Shown: positions 52,954 through 60,729 of the stretch, one piece after another
Layout: each line of letters opens with the position of its first letter
How positions within the stretch are numbered: position 1 is the stretch's first letter
Program-made: the position numbers and the translations under genes
Notes under the pieces: generated by a model
The model's input: only the letters and a program-made list of their open reading frames with translations
The model's database searches: none
Told to the model about the DNA's origin: nothing
DNA from: Myxococcus stipitatus
GTDB taxonomy: Bacteria; Myxococcota; Myxococcia; Myxococcales; Myxococcaceae
Assembly (NCBI RefSeq): GCF_037414475.1
Contig: NZ_CP147913.1
Location: forward strand, 1,674,001 to 1,738,000
Length of the DNA: 64,000 nucleotides
Direction of reading: 5' to 3'

Positions 52954-52983
52954 ACGCTACGTGTGATAAAAATGCGATGTCAA
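52954..52983 (-). promoter_or_regulatory. Sigma-70-type promoter of the micropeptide
   Basis: On the minus strand TTGACA (52978-52983, perfect -35) is followed after 18 bases by TAGCGT (52954-52959) as -10. The spacer is AT-rich (CGCATTTTTATC), unusual for this GC-rich genome. A start near 52947 would leave only a few bases before the AAAGGAGG site. Confidence 0.55.
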
Positions 52984-53015
52984 GTCAGCCTCGAAACAAA
53001 TAGCTTTTTCAGTGT

Positions 53016-53078
53016 GCGACGCATTGCGACACATTGGGATGCTTTACGGCGATGCGGACGAAGTCCCGCGTCGCATCG
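53016..53078. promoter_or_regulatory. Tandem repeat and inverted repeat in the divergent control region
   Basis: GCGACGCATT (53016-53025) is followed directly by GCGACACATT (53026-53035), a 10-bp tandem direct repeat. CGATGCGGACG (53050-53060) is nearly inverted at CGTCGCATCG (53069-53078). Both lie between the micropeptide promoter and the export operon, so they could control both directions. A further TTGACA at 53134-53139 lies 36 bases before the HlyD ATG but has no good -10. Confidence 0.4.
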
Positions 53079-53175
53079 AGGCGCCCGTAGTCAGACAATG
53101 TGAGAGTGAGTCACAAAAGCAGTGACCGAGGTGTTGACAGGGCGCGACCATCAAGGCGACTTTTGTTCACGGACC

Positions 53176-54393
53176 ATGGCATATCCATTCGAGCGGACCC
53201 TTCGTTCCCTGAACTACGAGTCGGACACGCGCCTCGTGTTCGTAGGGCTGATGGTGTTGTCCGTCGGCGGGCTCATCGCCTGGTCGCTGTTCGCCCAGGT
53301 CCCGCTCGTCAAGGTCAGCTCACAGGCCCGGATTGAACCACACAACGCCGTCCATCGCATCGAGCCGCCCAGCGCGGGCAGGGTCGTGCTCTCGCGGCTC
53401 AAACTCGACCACGAGGTCAAGGAAGGCGACCTACTCATTGAGTTTGACGTGCGGGCCGAGCGCCTCGAGCTCGAGCGGAGTCAGGCGACGCTCGCCGCGA
53501 CCGAGAAGGAACTCGCCATCATCCGTCAGCAGATTGCAAACAAACGCGAAGAGGCGGTTTTGACGGCGCGAGTGGACGAGGTCGCTGTCAAGGAGGCGCT
53601 GGGGAGGGAACAGGAGCTCGCGCCCCGGCACCGGCTCGCGATGGAACGCGCGCAGCTGGCCCTCAAGAGCCCGACAGGCGCGGTCTCGGAGATGGAGAAG
53701 CTGGAACGAACGACCGATGTCGACGCGCTCCAGTTCGCGCAGACGGCGCAGGGTCTGGCGCTCACCCGACTGCGGCGCGAGCAGGACGTGCGCCGTCAAG
53801 CCCTCGCCGCTCAGCTGCTCGGACTCGAGCGCGAGGCGCTGGGCGCCGAGGGGCGCATCCGGGAGCTCCAGGGCACCATCGACCGCCTCGAGTACCAGAT
53901 TGACCGGAAGCAGTATCGGGCGCCGGCCACGGGCCACCTGGTCGACGTGGCGGAGCTCGGCGCGGGAGCGTTCATCGCCGATGGGCAGCGGGTCGGCACC
54001 ATCGTCGCGAGCGATGCCGAGGTGCGGGTGCGCGCCCGTTTCCCGAAGGAGGTCGTCGGGTTGATTGAGCCCGGCCAGACGGCGCGCCTCAAGCTCGACG
54101 GCTACCCGATGACCATCTACGGGACGGTCCCCGCCAGGGTGACGGCCGTCGGGACCGAGCCCGGCCAGACCGCCACGCCCGAGGCCATCCCCGGGACGGT
54201 GCGCGTCGAGCTCAAGTTCGCGCCGCCGGACGACCCACGCATCCAGCTGCGCCACGGAATGACCCTGGAAGTGGAGGTCGAGGTCGCGCGGGCGTCGCCT
54301 GTCGCGCTGCTCATGCGGGCGATCGGCGAATGGAATCCGCAGCCGGAGGAACGGCCCGTGACCGTGTTCCAGCCCGAAGCCGAGGCTCGCTGA
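53176..54393 (+). CDS. HlyD-family membrane fusion protein (peptide export)
   Basis: 405 residues. A short cytoplasmic start (MAYPFERTLRSLNYESDT) and one membrane helix (LVFVGLMVLSVGGLIAWSLF) precede a split lipoyl/barrel-sandwich domain (VHRIEPPSAGRVVLSRLKLD, HEVKEGDLLIEFDV, and later QYRAPATGHLVDVAELGAGA). Between them are two long coiled-coil arms (about 100-240), and a beta-barrel domain follows (VRVRARFPKEVVGLIEPGQT). It should bridge the inner-membrane ABC exporters and the TolC-like protein. It resembles the NHLM-type secretion proteins in context. ATG 53176 is chosen as the first Met before the helix; no strong ribosome site is present, and in-frame GTG codons at 53122 and 53131 are alternatives. 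The next ATG is 2 bases after its stop. Confidence 0.85.
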   Translation: MAYPFERTLRSLNYESDTRLVFVGLMVLSVGGLIAWSLFAQVPLVKVSSQARIEPHNAVHRIEPPSAGRVVLSRLKLDHEVKEGDLLIEFDVRAERLELERSQATLAATEKELAIIRQQIANKREEAVLTARVDEVAVKEALGREQELAPRHRLAMERAQLALKSPTGAVSEMEKLERTTDVDALQFAQTAQGLALTRLRREQDVRRQALAAQLLGLEREALGAEGRIRELQGTIDRLEYQIDRKQYRAPATGHLVDVAELGAGAFIADGQRVGTIVASDAEVRVRARFPKEVVGLIEPGQTARLKLDGYPMTIYGTVPARVTAVGTEPGQTATPEAIPGTVRVELKFAPPDDPRIQLRHGMTLEVEVEVARASPVALLMRAIGEWNPQPEERPVTVFQPEAEAR

Positions 54394-54395
54394 CC

Positions 54396-57125
54396 ATGAC
54401 TCCCCCCAGGCGCCGGCGCTCGATCATTCCCGAGGTGATCCAGATCTCGGCGACGGACTGCGGTCCCGCTTCGCTCAAGAGCCTGTTCGCGGGAATGGGC
54501 GTCGAGCTCAACTATCGCGTCCTGCGCGAAGTGTGTCAGACGGACGTCGACGGCACCTCGATCGTCACCTTGGACGAAGTGTCGAACCAGCTCGGGCTCG
54601 ACGCCGAGGAGGTGATGCTTCCGCTCGATCACGTGGCGCTCGTGGAAGCCAAGGCACTCCCCGCCATCATCGTCACGCTCAGCGCGGGAGGACGGCCGCA
54701 CTTCGTCGTGCTGTGGAACCGCGTCGGCCCATTCATCCAGGTCATGGACCCGGCGGCGGGCCGTCACTGGACCCGGATTTCGACGCTGCAGAGCCACCTG
54801 TACCAGCACACCACGTCCGTTCCGGCGGCCGGCTGGCGCGAATGGGCCGGGTCCGAGGAGGCGGTCGCGACGTTCGAGCGCCGCCTGCTGAACCTGGGAG
54901 CGACGCAGGCGCGGGCGCTGGTTGCCCGGGCGCTCGAGGACTCCAGCCACCTGTCCATCGCCAGGCTCGATGCCGCGTGCCGGGCCTCCGAAGCGATGAT
55001 TCGCGCGGGCGCCGTCCGGCGAGGCTCGACGGCGGCGGGGCTGCTGCAATCCATGATTGCGAAGGACGCTTCCGGCGAAGTGCCCATTCCCGCTGCCTAT
55101 TGGTCTGTTCGCCCCAACCCCGAGGTGGAGGGTGAGCTGTCGATGACCGGCGCGGTGCTGATGCGCGTGCGCGGTTGGCGCGAGGCGTCGGGCGATGGCG
55201 AAGGCGCGCCGAAAGCCGTGCTCGCGAGCGACCTCGCAACGGAGCTCGTCGCCAAGCAGGTGAGCCCCGCGCGAACGCTGCTCCGCCTGCGAGACGAGGA
55301 TTCGTGGGTCGTTCCGGGCCTGATTGCGGTGGGCTTGGTGTTCGCCACCTTCGGGCGGCTCCTGCAAGCGCTGATGCTCCGGGGCGTGCTCGACCTGGGG
55401 CGCGACCTTGGCACGTTCGCGCAGCGCGCGACGGGCATGGCCGTTCTCGCGGGCGTCGCGCTCTGCATCATGCTCATCCAGCTCCCCGTCTCATTGGGAT
55501 TGCTCGGCATCGGCCGCCGGCTCGAGGTGCGGCTGCGGAAGGCGTATTTCGAGAAGCTCCCCGAGATGGAGGACCGCTATTTCCAGAGCCGGCTCGCCTC
55601 CGACATGGCGTCTCGCACGCACAACATCCAGGCGATGCGGTCGCTGCCGCTCCTGCTCGCGCAGGCCTTGGTCCTGTCGCTCGAAGTCGCGAGCCTCACT
55701 GTCGCGCTCATCTGGGCCGCACCGCATGCGTGGGGCATCGTGCTCGCGCTCGCGGCGGTCACGCTGCTCGTGCCCCTGCTCGTGCAGAAGCTGCTCTTCG
55801 AGCCCGACCTGCGCGTGCAGATGCACTCAGGCGCGCTCAGTGGCTTCACCCTGAACGCGCTCGTCGGGCTCACGCCGATCCGCATCCACGGCGCCGAACG
55901 TTCGCTGCGCCGCGCGCAGGAGACCTTGCTCGTCAGCTGGACCCAAGCGCGCTATTGGCTCCAGACACTCTCGGTCGGGTTCGAAGGCGGGCTGATGCTG
56001 GCGAGCTACGGCTTGGTCATGCTGCTCGTCTATTCGTACCTCGAGGGCACCGAGCGGGCTTCGCTGGTGTTGTTGGTCGTCTACTGGGCGCTGCGCTTCC
56101 CCATCCTCGGCCAGCGGCTGATGGTGCTGAGCCGCGCGTTCCCGAATGCGATGAACCGGGTTCGCCGGCTCCTCGACGTCATCGGAGACATCAAGGAGCC
56201 GCGGGCCCTGCCCGAGTCGCCAGCGAAGGAGCCTGTCGCGCCCGCGGACGCCGCGAGCGGCGTTGCGATCACGATGGAGAAGGTCCGCGTGAAAGGCGGC
56301 GGTCACACCATCCTCGACAAGGTCTCCTTGAGCATCGCCCCCGGCGAGCACGTGGCCATCGTGGGTGTATCGGGAGCAGGCAAGTCGACGCTGGTCGGCC
56401 TTCTGCTCGGCTGGCTCCGGCCGGCGCGCGGAGAGATCAAGGTCGACGGGCAGGTGCTCGACCAGGCCGCTGTCGAGCGGTTGCGGCGCACCACAGCCTG
56501 GGTGGACCCGGCAATCAGTCTCTGGAACCAGAGCCTCATCGACAACCTCCGGTATGGCAACGACGGCGCGCAAGGCTGGTCACTGTCTGGGGCGCTCAAG
56601 GGCGCCGAGATGCTCGACATCCTCGAGGCGCTCCCAGCCGGGCTGCAGACGTCGTTGGGCGAAGGCGGAGGACTCGTCTCTGGCGGCCAAGGTCAGCGCG
56701 TGCGCCTGGCGCGCGCGATGCTGCGCTCCGGCGTGCGCCTGGCCATCCTCGACGAGCCCTTTCGCGGTCTGGATCGCGACCGGCGCGCGCGGCTCCTGGC
56801 CGAGTCCCGGCGGCTCTGGGCAGACATCACCCTCTTCTGTGTCACCCACGACGTCGAGCACACCCAAGAGTTTGACCGCGTGCTCGTGATCGAGAACGGT
56901 CGGGTCCTCGAGAACGGGCCCCCGAAGGAGCTGCTCGCGAACAAAGGCTCGCGATACGCCGCGCTGCTTCGCGCCGACCAGGAGAATCGCACGCTGCTCT
57001 GGGGCGGTGGGCACTGGCGCAACTGGTGGCTTTCGGACGGCCAACTGGTGGAGCGGACGGTGCCGAAGCCGGTGGAGACGCCGGTCGCGGAGCCCGTCGC
57101 GGGCGGATTGGAGCTGGTGGGATGA
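54396..57125 (+). CDS. Peptidase-containing ABC exporter (active C39, NHLM/NHLP type)
   Basis: 909 residues. The N-terminal C39 peptidase has a full active site: Gln 16 and Cys 22 in VIQISATDCGPASL, His 102 in GRPHFVVLW and Asp 118 in VMDPAAGRHW. A linker and a second helical region (about 140-300) lead to six membrane helices (about 305-590). The ABC ATPase (about 630-860) has Walker A GVSGAGKST, signature VSGGQGQRVRLARA, Walker B LAILDEPFRGLD and H-loop VTHD. Family members cut a leader after Gly-Gly and export the rest. The order adaptor, peptidase-ABC, second ABC matches NHLM bacteriocin export modules. Its stop overlaps the start of the next gene (ATGA). Confidence 0.9.
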   Translation: MTPPRRRRSIIPEVIQISATDCGPASLKSLFAGMGVELNYRVLREVCQTDVDGTSIVTLDEVSNQLGLDAEEVMLPLDHVALVEAKALPAIIVTLSAGGRPHFVVLWNRVGPFIQVMDPAAGRHWTRISTLQSHLYQHTTSVPAAGWREWAGSEEAVATFERRLLNLGATQARALVARALEDSSHLSIARLDAACRASEAMIRAGAVRRGSTAAGLLQSMIAKDASGEVPIPAAYWSVRPNPEVEGELSMTGAVLMRVRGWREASGDGEGAPKAVLASDLATELVAKQVSPARTLLRLRDEDSWVVPGLIAVGLVFATFGRLLQALMLRGVLDLGRDLGTFAQRATGMAVLAGVALCIMLIQLPVSLGLLGIGRRLEVRLRKAYFEKLPEMEDRYFQSRLASDMASRTHNIQAMRSLPLLLAQALVLSLEVASLTVALIWAAPHAWGIVLALAAVTLLVPLLVQKLLFEPDLRVQMHSGALSGFTLNALVGLTPIRIHGAERSLRRAQETLLVSWTQARYWLQTLSVGFEGGLMLASYGLVMLLVYSYLEGTERASLVLLVVYWALRFPILGQRLMVLSRAFPNAMNRVRRLLDVIGDIKEPRALPESPAKEPVAPADAASGVAITMEKVRVKGGGHTILDKVSLSIAPGEHVAIVGVSGAGKSTLVGLLLGWLRPARGEIKVDGQVLDQAAVERLRRTTAWVDPAISLWNQSLIDNLRYGNDGAQGWSLSGALKGAEMLDILEALPAGLQTSLGEGGGLVSGGQGQRVRLARAMLRSGVRLAILDEPFRGLDRDRRARLLAESRRLWADITLFCVTHDVEHTQEFDRVLVIENGRVLENGPPKELLANKGSRYAALLRADQENRTLLWGGGHWRNWWLSDGQLVERTVPKPVETPVAEPVAGGLELVG

Positions 57126-59233
57126 CTCACTCGCCCTCCAACCTGTTGTGGCCGGTCGAGCGACTGCCCGACGCGCTGGAGCAGCTGGCGCAGAAGCAAG
57201 GCTATGGCAGGGCCGCAGGCGAGATTGCTCCGCCCGCGGAGGCCGTCGAGCCGAGCCGGGTCTGGATGTTCGCGCTTGGAGATCGACTCGGCGTGGAGCT
57301 CGAGCCGATCACTCCGCTCTACCACGAGCTGCCCGACGTCCTCGAACGCGCCGCGCCCTGCATCCTCCAGGTCCGGCGAGACGGCGTCCCCTCCTACCTG
57401 GTGCTGCTGGGGACGCGGCGCGGGAAGCTGCGCCTGCTCACGCGCGACGCCACGGTGGTTTCGGTCCAGATGAAGGACGCGCTCGCGCTCCTGCGCGAAG
57501 AGCAGGAGGCCACTGTCGCCGAGGTGGACCAGCTGCTCGGCGGCGTGGAGATGTCGCCCCGTGCGCGCGAGCGCGCCCGCTCCCGGATGCTGCTGCAGCG
57601 GCTCGGCCAGGCGCAGCTGCGCACCGGATGGCTCATGCGCCCTCGGCGCACCGCGAGCCTGCGGACGCTGCTCGGCGACATCCCGTCGCTCGTCGCCGGC
57701 ATCCTCGTGAGCCACACGCTCCTTTCGCTGGTGCTGGCGGGCTCGTTCTGGTTGCTCGGTCGCGCCGCGCTCCAGGCCCACCTCGAGACCGGCTGGTTCC
57801 TGGGGTGGATCGCCGTGATTGCCTGCGCGATACCGCTGCGCATGCTCGAGGTGTGGTGGCAGGGCGTGTTCTCGATTCGCCTCGGAACGCTGCTGAAGCA
57901 GCAGCTGCTCGCGGGAACCCTCAAGCTGACCCCCGACGAGGTGCGGCTCGACGGCATCGGCCGCCATTTCGGCCGCGTCGCCGAGGCCGAGGTCGTCGAG
58001 CAGCTCGCGGTCGGCGGCGCCCTGCTCGCGGTGTTGTCGCTCGTCGACTTGATCCTGGCGGGCGTCATCCTCGTGCTCGGGGCGGGCGGGTGGCTCCAGG
58101 CGACGGTGCTCATCCTGTGGATCGGCGTCGCGTTCGTCCTCGCGCGCCGCCACTACGCCGTCCAGCGCACGTGGTCGAGCGCCCGCGTCGAAATCACCCA
58201 TGACCTGCTCGAGCGCATGCTCGGCCATCGAACGCGGCTCGCGCAGCTCCCACTCGAGCGCTGGCACGATGGCGAGGACGTACGCTTGAGCGCCTACTCC
58301 GAGCTCTCGAAGGTCATGGACCGCCGGACCAACCAGCTGACCGCGCTCCTGCGCGACGGCTGGTTGGTGCTCGCGCTGTTGACCTTGCTGCCGGCGTTCA
58401 GCAGCGGAACGGCCGATGCCAGCGCGCTGGCGGTGTCCGTGGGTGGCGTCTTGCTCGCGCTGCGAGCCTTCGACGAGGTCGCCGTCTTCTTCCAGCAGGT
58501 CTCCCAGGCCGCGGTGTCCTTCGAGCAGATCCGCGACTTGTTGTTCGCGGTGGGCCGCCCCGAGCTCGAATCGAAAGTCCCTCTCGAAATGGAGGGAGGC
58601 AAGCTCACCGAAGCCGCCGGAGAGACCCTCATCGAGGCGCGGGGTGTGACGTTCCGGCACGACGCGCGCACCCGGCCGGTGCTCGAGAACTGCTCGTTCC
58701 AGATCGCGCAGGGCGACCGCATCCTGTTGGAGGGCCCTTCGGGTGGTGGCAAGTCGACGCTGGTCTCGCTGCTCACGGGCATGAGGACGCCGCAAGGCGG
58801 GGTGATGCTGTTGCACGCGTTGGACCGCGCGACGTTCGGCTCCTCGGGCTGGCGCAAGCGCATCACCGCCGCACCGCAGTTCCATGAGAACCACGTCCTG
58901 TCCGGCAGCTTCGCGTACAACCTCCTGCTCGGACGCGAGTGGCCGACCTCACCCGAGCTGCGGGCCAAGGCCGCCGCGCTGTGCAAGGAGCTCGGGCTGG
59001 ACGAGCTTGTCGCCAAGATGCCCGCCGGCCTCGAGGAGATGATTGGAGAGACCGGCTGGCAACTCTCGCACGGCGAGAAGAGCCGGCTCTACATCGCGCG
59101 CACGCTGCTGCAGGGGGTCGAGCTGGTCATCCTCGACGAGAGCTTCGCCTCCCTCGACCCCGAGACCATGCGGGTCGCGCAGCGCTGCGTCCTCAACCAC
59201 GCCAAGGCCCTCGTGGTCGTCAGCCACCCATGA
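57122..59233 (+). CDS. Second ABC exporter with degenerate C39-like domain
   Basis: 703 residues. The N terminus (about 1-130) is shaped like a C39 domain, but the catalytic Cys is absent and the His position reads VPSYLVLLGTRRGKLRLL, so it should bind, not cleave. Six membrane helices follow (about 175-470). The ATPase has Walker A GPSGGGKST, signature LSHGEKSRLYIART, Walker B LVILDESFASLD and a terminal SH as H-loop; the protein stops two residues later, so the usual C-terminal helix is missing. It probably pairs with the peptidase-ABC protein as a heterodimer, as in NHLM systems. ATG 57122 overlaps the previous stop and its own stop overlaps the next start. Confidence 0.88.
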   Translation: MTHSPSNLLWPVERLPDALEQLAQKQGYGRAAGEIAPPAEAVEPSRVWMFALGDRLGVELEPITPLYHELPDVLERAAPCILQVRRDGVPSYLVLLGTRRGKLRLLTRDATVVSVQMKDALALLREEQEATVAEVDQLLGGVEMSPRARERARSRMLLQRLGQAQLRTGWLMRPRRTASLRTLLGDIPSLVAGILVSHTLLSLVLAGSFWLLGRAALQAHLETGWFLGWIAVIACAIPLRMLEVWWQGVFSIRLGTLLKQQLLAGTLKLTPDEVRLDGIGRHFGRVAEAEVVEQLAVGGALLAVLSLVDLILAGVILVLGAGGWLQATVLILWIGVAFVLARRHYAVQRTWSSARVEITHDLLERMLGHRTRLAQLPLERWHDGEDVRLSAYSELSKVMDRRTNQLTALLRDGWLVLALLTLLPAFSSGTADASALAVSVGGVLLALRAFDEVAVFFQQVSQAAVSFEQIRDLLFAVGRPELESKVPLEMEGGKLTEAAGETLIEARGVTFRHDARTRPVLENCSFQIAQGDRILLEGPSGGGKSTLVSLLTGMRTPQGGVMLLHALDRATFGSSGWRKRITAAPQFHENHVLSGSFAYNLLLGREWPTSPELRAKAAALCKELGLDELVAKMPAGLEEMIGETGWQLSHGEKSRLYIARTLLQGVELVILDESFASLDPETMRVAQRCVLNHAKALVVVSHP

Positions 59234-60723
59234 GACTTCGATTCGCGCTCGCCCTCCTCTCGACGTTCTGCGCCGGCTGCGAGCTGGTCCATCCCGTCGT
59301 CGTCAAACCGCCGCTGGCCCCGAGTCACTACTCGACCGACGTCGATCTGCGCACCGAGCCGTCCCAACCGCCCAGCGGGCCCGGGGGCGAGGTTCCAAGC
59401 CCGCGGCCGTCGAACGAGGGCGTGCCCGCGCAGCCAGCCGAGCGCGTCACCCAGGAGGAGGTCTGGTGGTCGGCGTTCGCCGATCCGGCTCTCGACACGG
59501 CCATCCAGGAGTGCTTCCGCAACAACTTGATCCTCCACGACGTGCGGGGGCTGATCTACGAGAACCAGCTCGACCCCACGGTGCCGCAAGGATGGTGGTA
59601 CCCACTCCAGGTCGGCATCATCAACCCGGCGGGGCTGAGGCACATCAACGCCAACGTTCCGCCCACGCCGGCAACCCAGATTGAGTACGACATCGCCACC
59701 GGCGACTTCGGCGTGACCTATCAGGTCGACCTGTTCGGAAACCTCGCCGCGCAGCGGAGCGCGGGATTGAACTTCGCCGAGCAGCAGCGGCAGCTCACCG
59801 AGGGCCGCGTCCAGGACCTCGCGCTGCGAATCACCCAGGTCTGGTTCGATATCCTCGAGGCCCGGGCGCTCCGCGACCTCACGCTGCGGCAGATCGACTA
59901 CAACAAGGAGCTGCTCCGGCTGATTCAAGTTCGGTTCGAGCAGCACCTCACGCCCCGGCTCGTGGTGTTGCAGCAGGAGCAGCTGCTGGTGAACCTCGAA
60001 TCGCAGGTGCCGCTGATCTCCACCCGGAACGCGCTCTTGAACTCGGAGCTGAAGGCGCTGCTGGGCCGGGTCCCCAGCCCCGCGGACGACATCGTTCCAC
60101 TCGAGCGACAGCTTCCCGATCTCCCGCCTCCGCCAGAGCTCGGAACTCCGGGCGACCTGAACGTGAACACGCCCGAGATGCGGCTCGCGGAGCTGCGCGT
60201 CGCCGAGGTCGAGCACCGTATCAACGCGAACCGGGCGAGCTGGCTTCCGACCATCCAGCTGGTGGGCAGCGTGGGCGCCGCGAGGATAGGCCTGTCGGAG
60301 CCGGCCTTCGCCCAGTCCCTCGTCGGGGTGAACCTGACGTGGGTCCTGTTCGATGGAAGGCGATTCACCGAGCACTTGCAGCTGCCGATGCAGCTCGAGC
60401 GGCGCAAGACCCAATACCAGCTCGCGCTGAACACCGCGATCGGACGGGTGCAGGATGCGGTGGTGCAGGAGGAGAACGAGGCGACGAGCCTGCGCAGCCT
60501 GCGTACGCAGGTCCAGTTGGGGCGGCAGCTGCTGGACGAGGCGAGGCGGCTCTTCGAGCAGGGGCAATCGGACTATCTGACGGTGCTCACCGCCCTGACG
60601 AATCTGGTCGGGCTCGAGCGCGCGAGCCTGCAAGCGCAACGGCAGCTGCTCAACCATCGCGTCCAGGTCTATCGCTCGCTCGGCGGCACCTGGTCGCGCG
60701 ACGTCACACTGAATCGGGAGTGA
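59230..60723 (+). CDS. TolC-family outer-membrane efflux lipoprotein
   Basis: 497 residues. A signal sequence (RLRFALALLSTFCAGCE) with a probable lipid-modified Cys leads into a proline-rich linker and then the outer-membrane efflux protein fold in two halves. Long amphipathic helices (FAEQQRQLTEGRVQDLALRI, IDYNKELLRLIQVRFEQHLT; second half IGRVQDAVVQEENEATSLRS, LLDEARRLFEQGQSDYLTVL) alternate with beta strands (YQVDLFGNLAAQRSAG, VGVNLTWVLFDGRRF). It completes a tripartite exporter with the HlyD and ABC proteins. It is encoded by an ATGA overlap with the second ABC gene, so it is probably dedicated to this system. Confidence 0.85.
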   Translation: MRLRFALALLSTFCAGCELVHPVVVKPPLAPSHYSTDVDLRTEPSQPPSGPGGEVPSPRPSNEGVPAQPAERVTQEEVWWSAFADPALDTAIQECFRNNLILHDVRGLIYENQLDPTVPQGWWYPLQVGIINPAGLRHINANVPPTPATQIEYDIATGDFGVTYQVDLFGNLAAQRSAGLNFAEQQRQLTEGRVQDLALRITQVWFDILEARALRDLTLRQIDYNKELLRLIQVRFEQHLTPRLVVLQQEQLLVNLESQVPLISTRNALLNSELKALLGRVPSPADDIVPLERQLPDLPPPPELGTPGDLNVNTPEMRLAELRVAEVEHRINANRASWLPTIQLVGSVGAARIGLSEPAFAQSLVGVNLTWVLFDGRRFTEHLQLPMQLERRKTQYQLALNTAIGRVQDAVVQEENEATSLRSLRTQVQLGRQLLDEARRLFEQGQSDYLTVLTALTNLVGLERASLQAQRQLLNHRVQVYRSLGGTWSRDVTLNRE

Positions 60724-60729
60724 GAAGCC

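Noticed and set aside
52921..53103. A 60-codon plus-strand frame overlapping the micropeptide promoter
   Set aside because: No ribosome site, overlaps the minus-strand promoter elements, and has unstructured composition.
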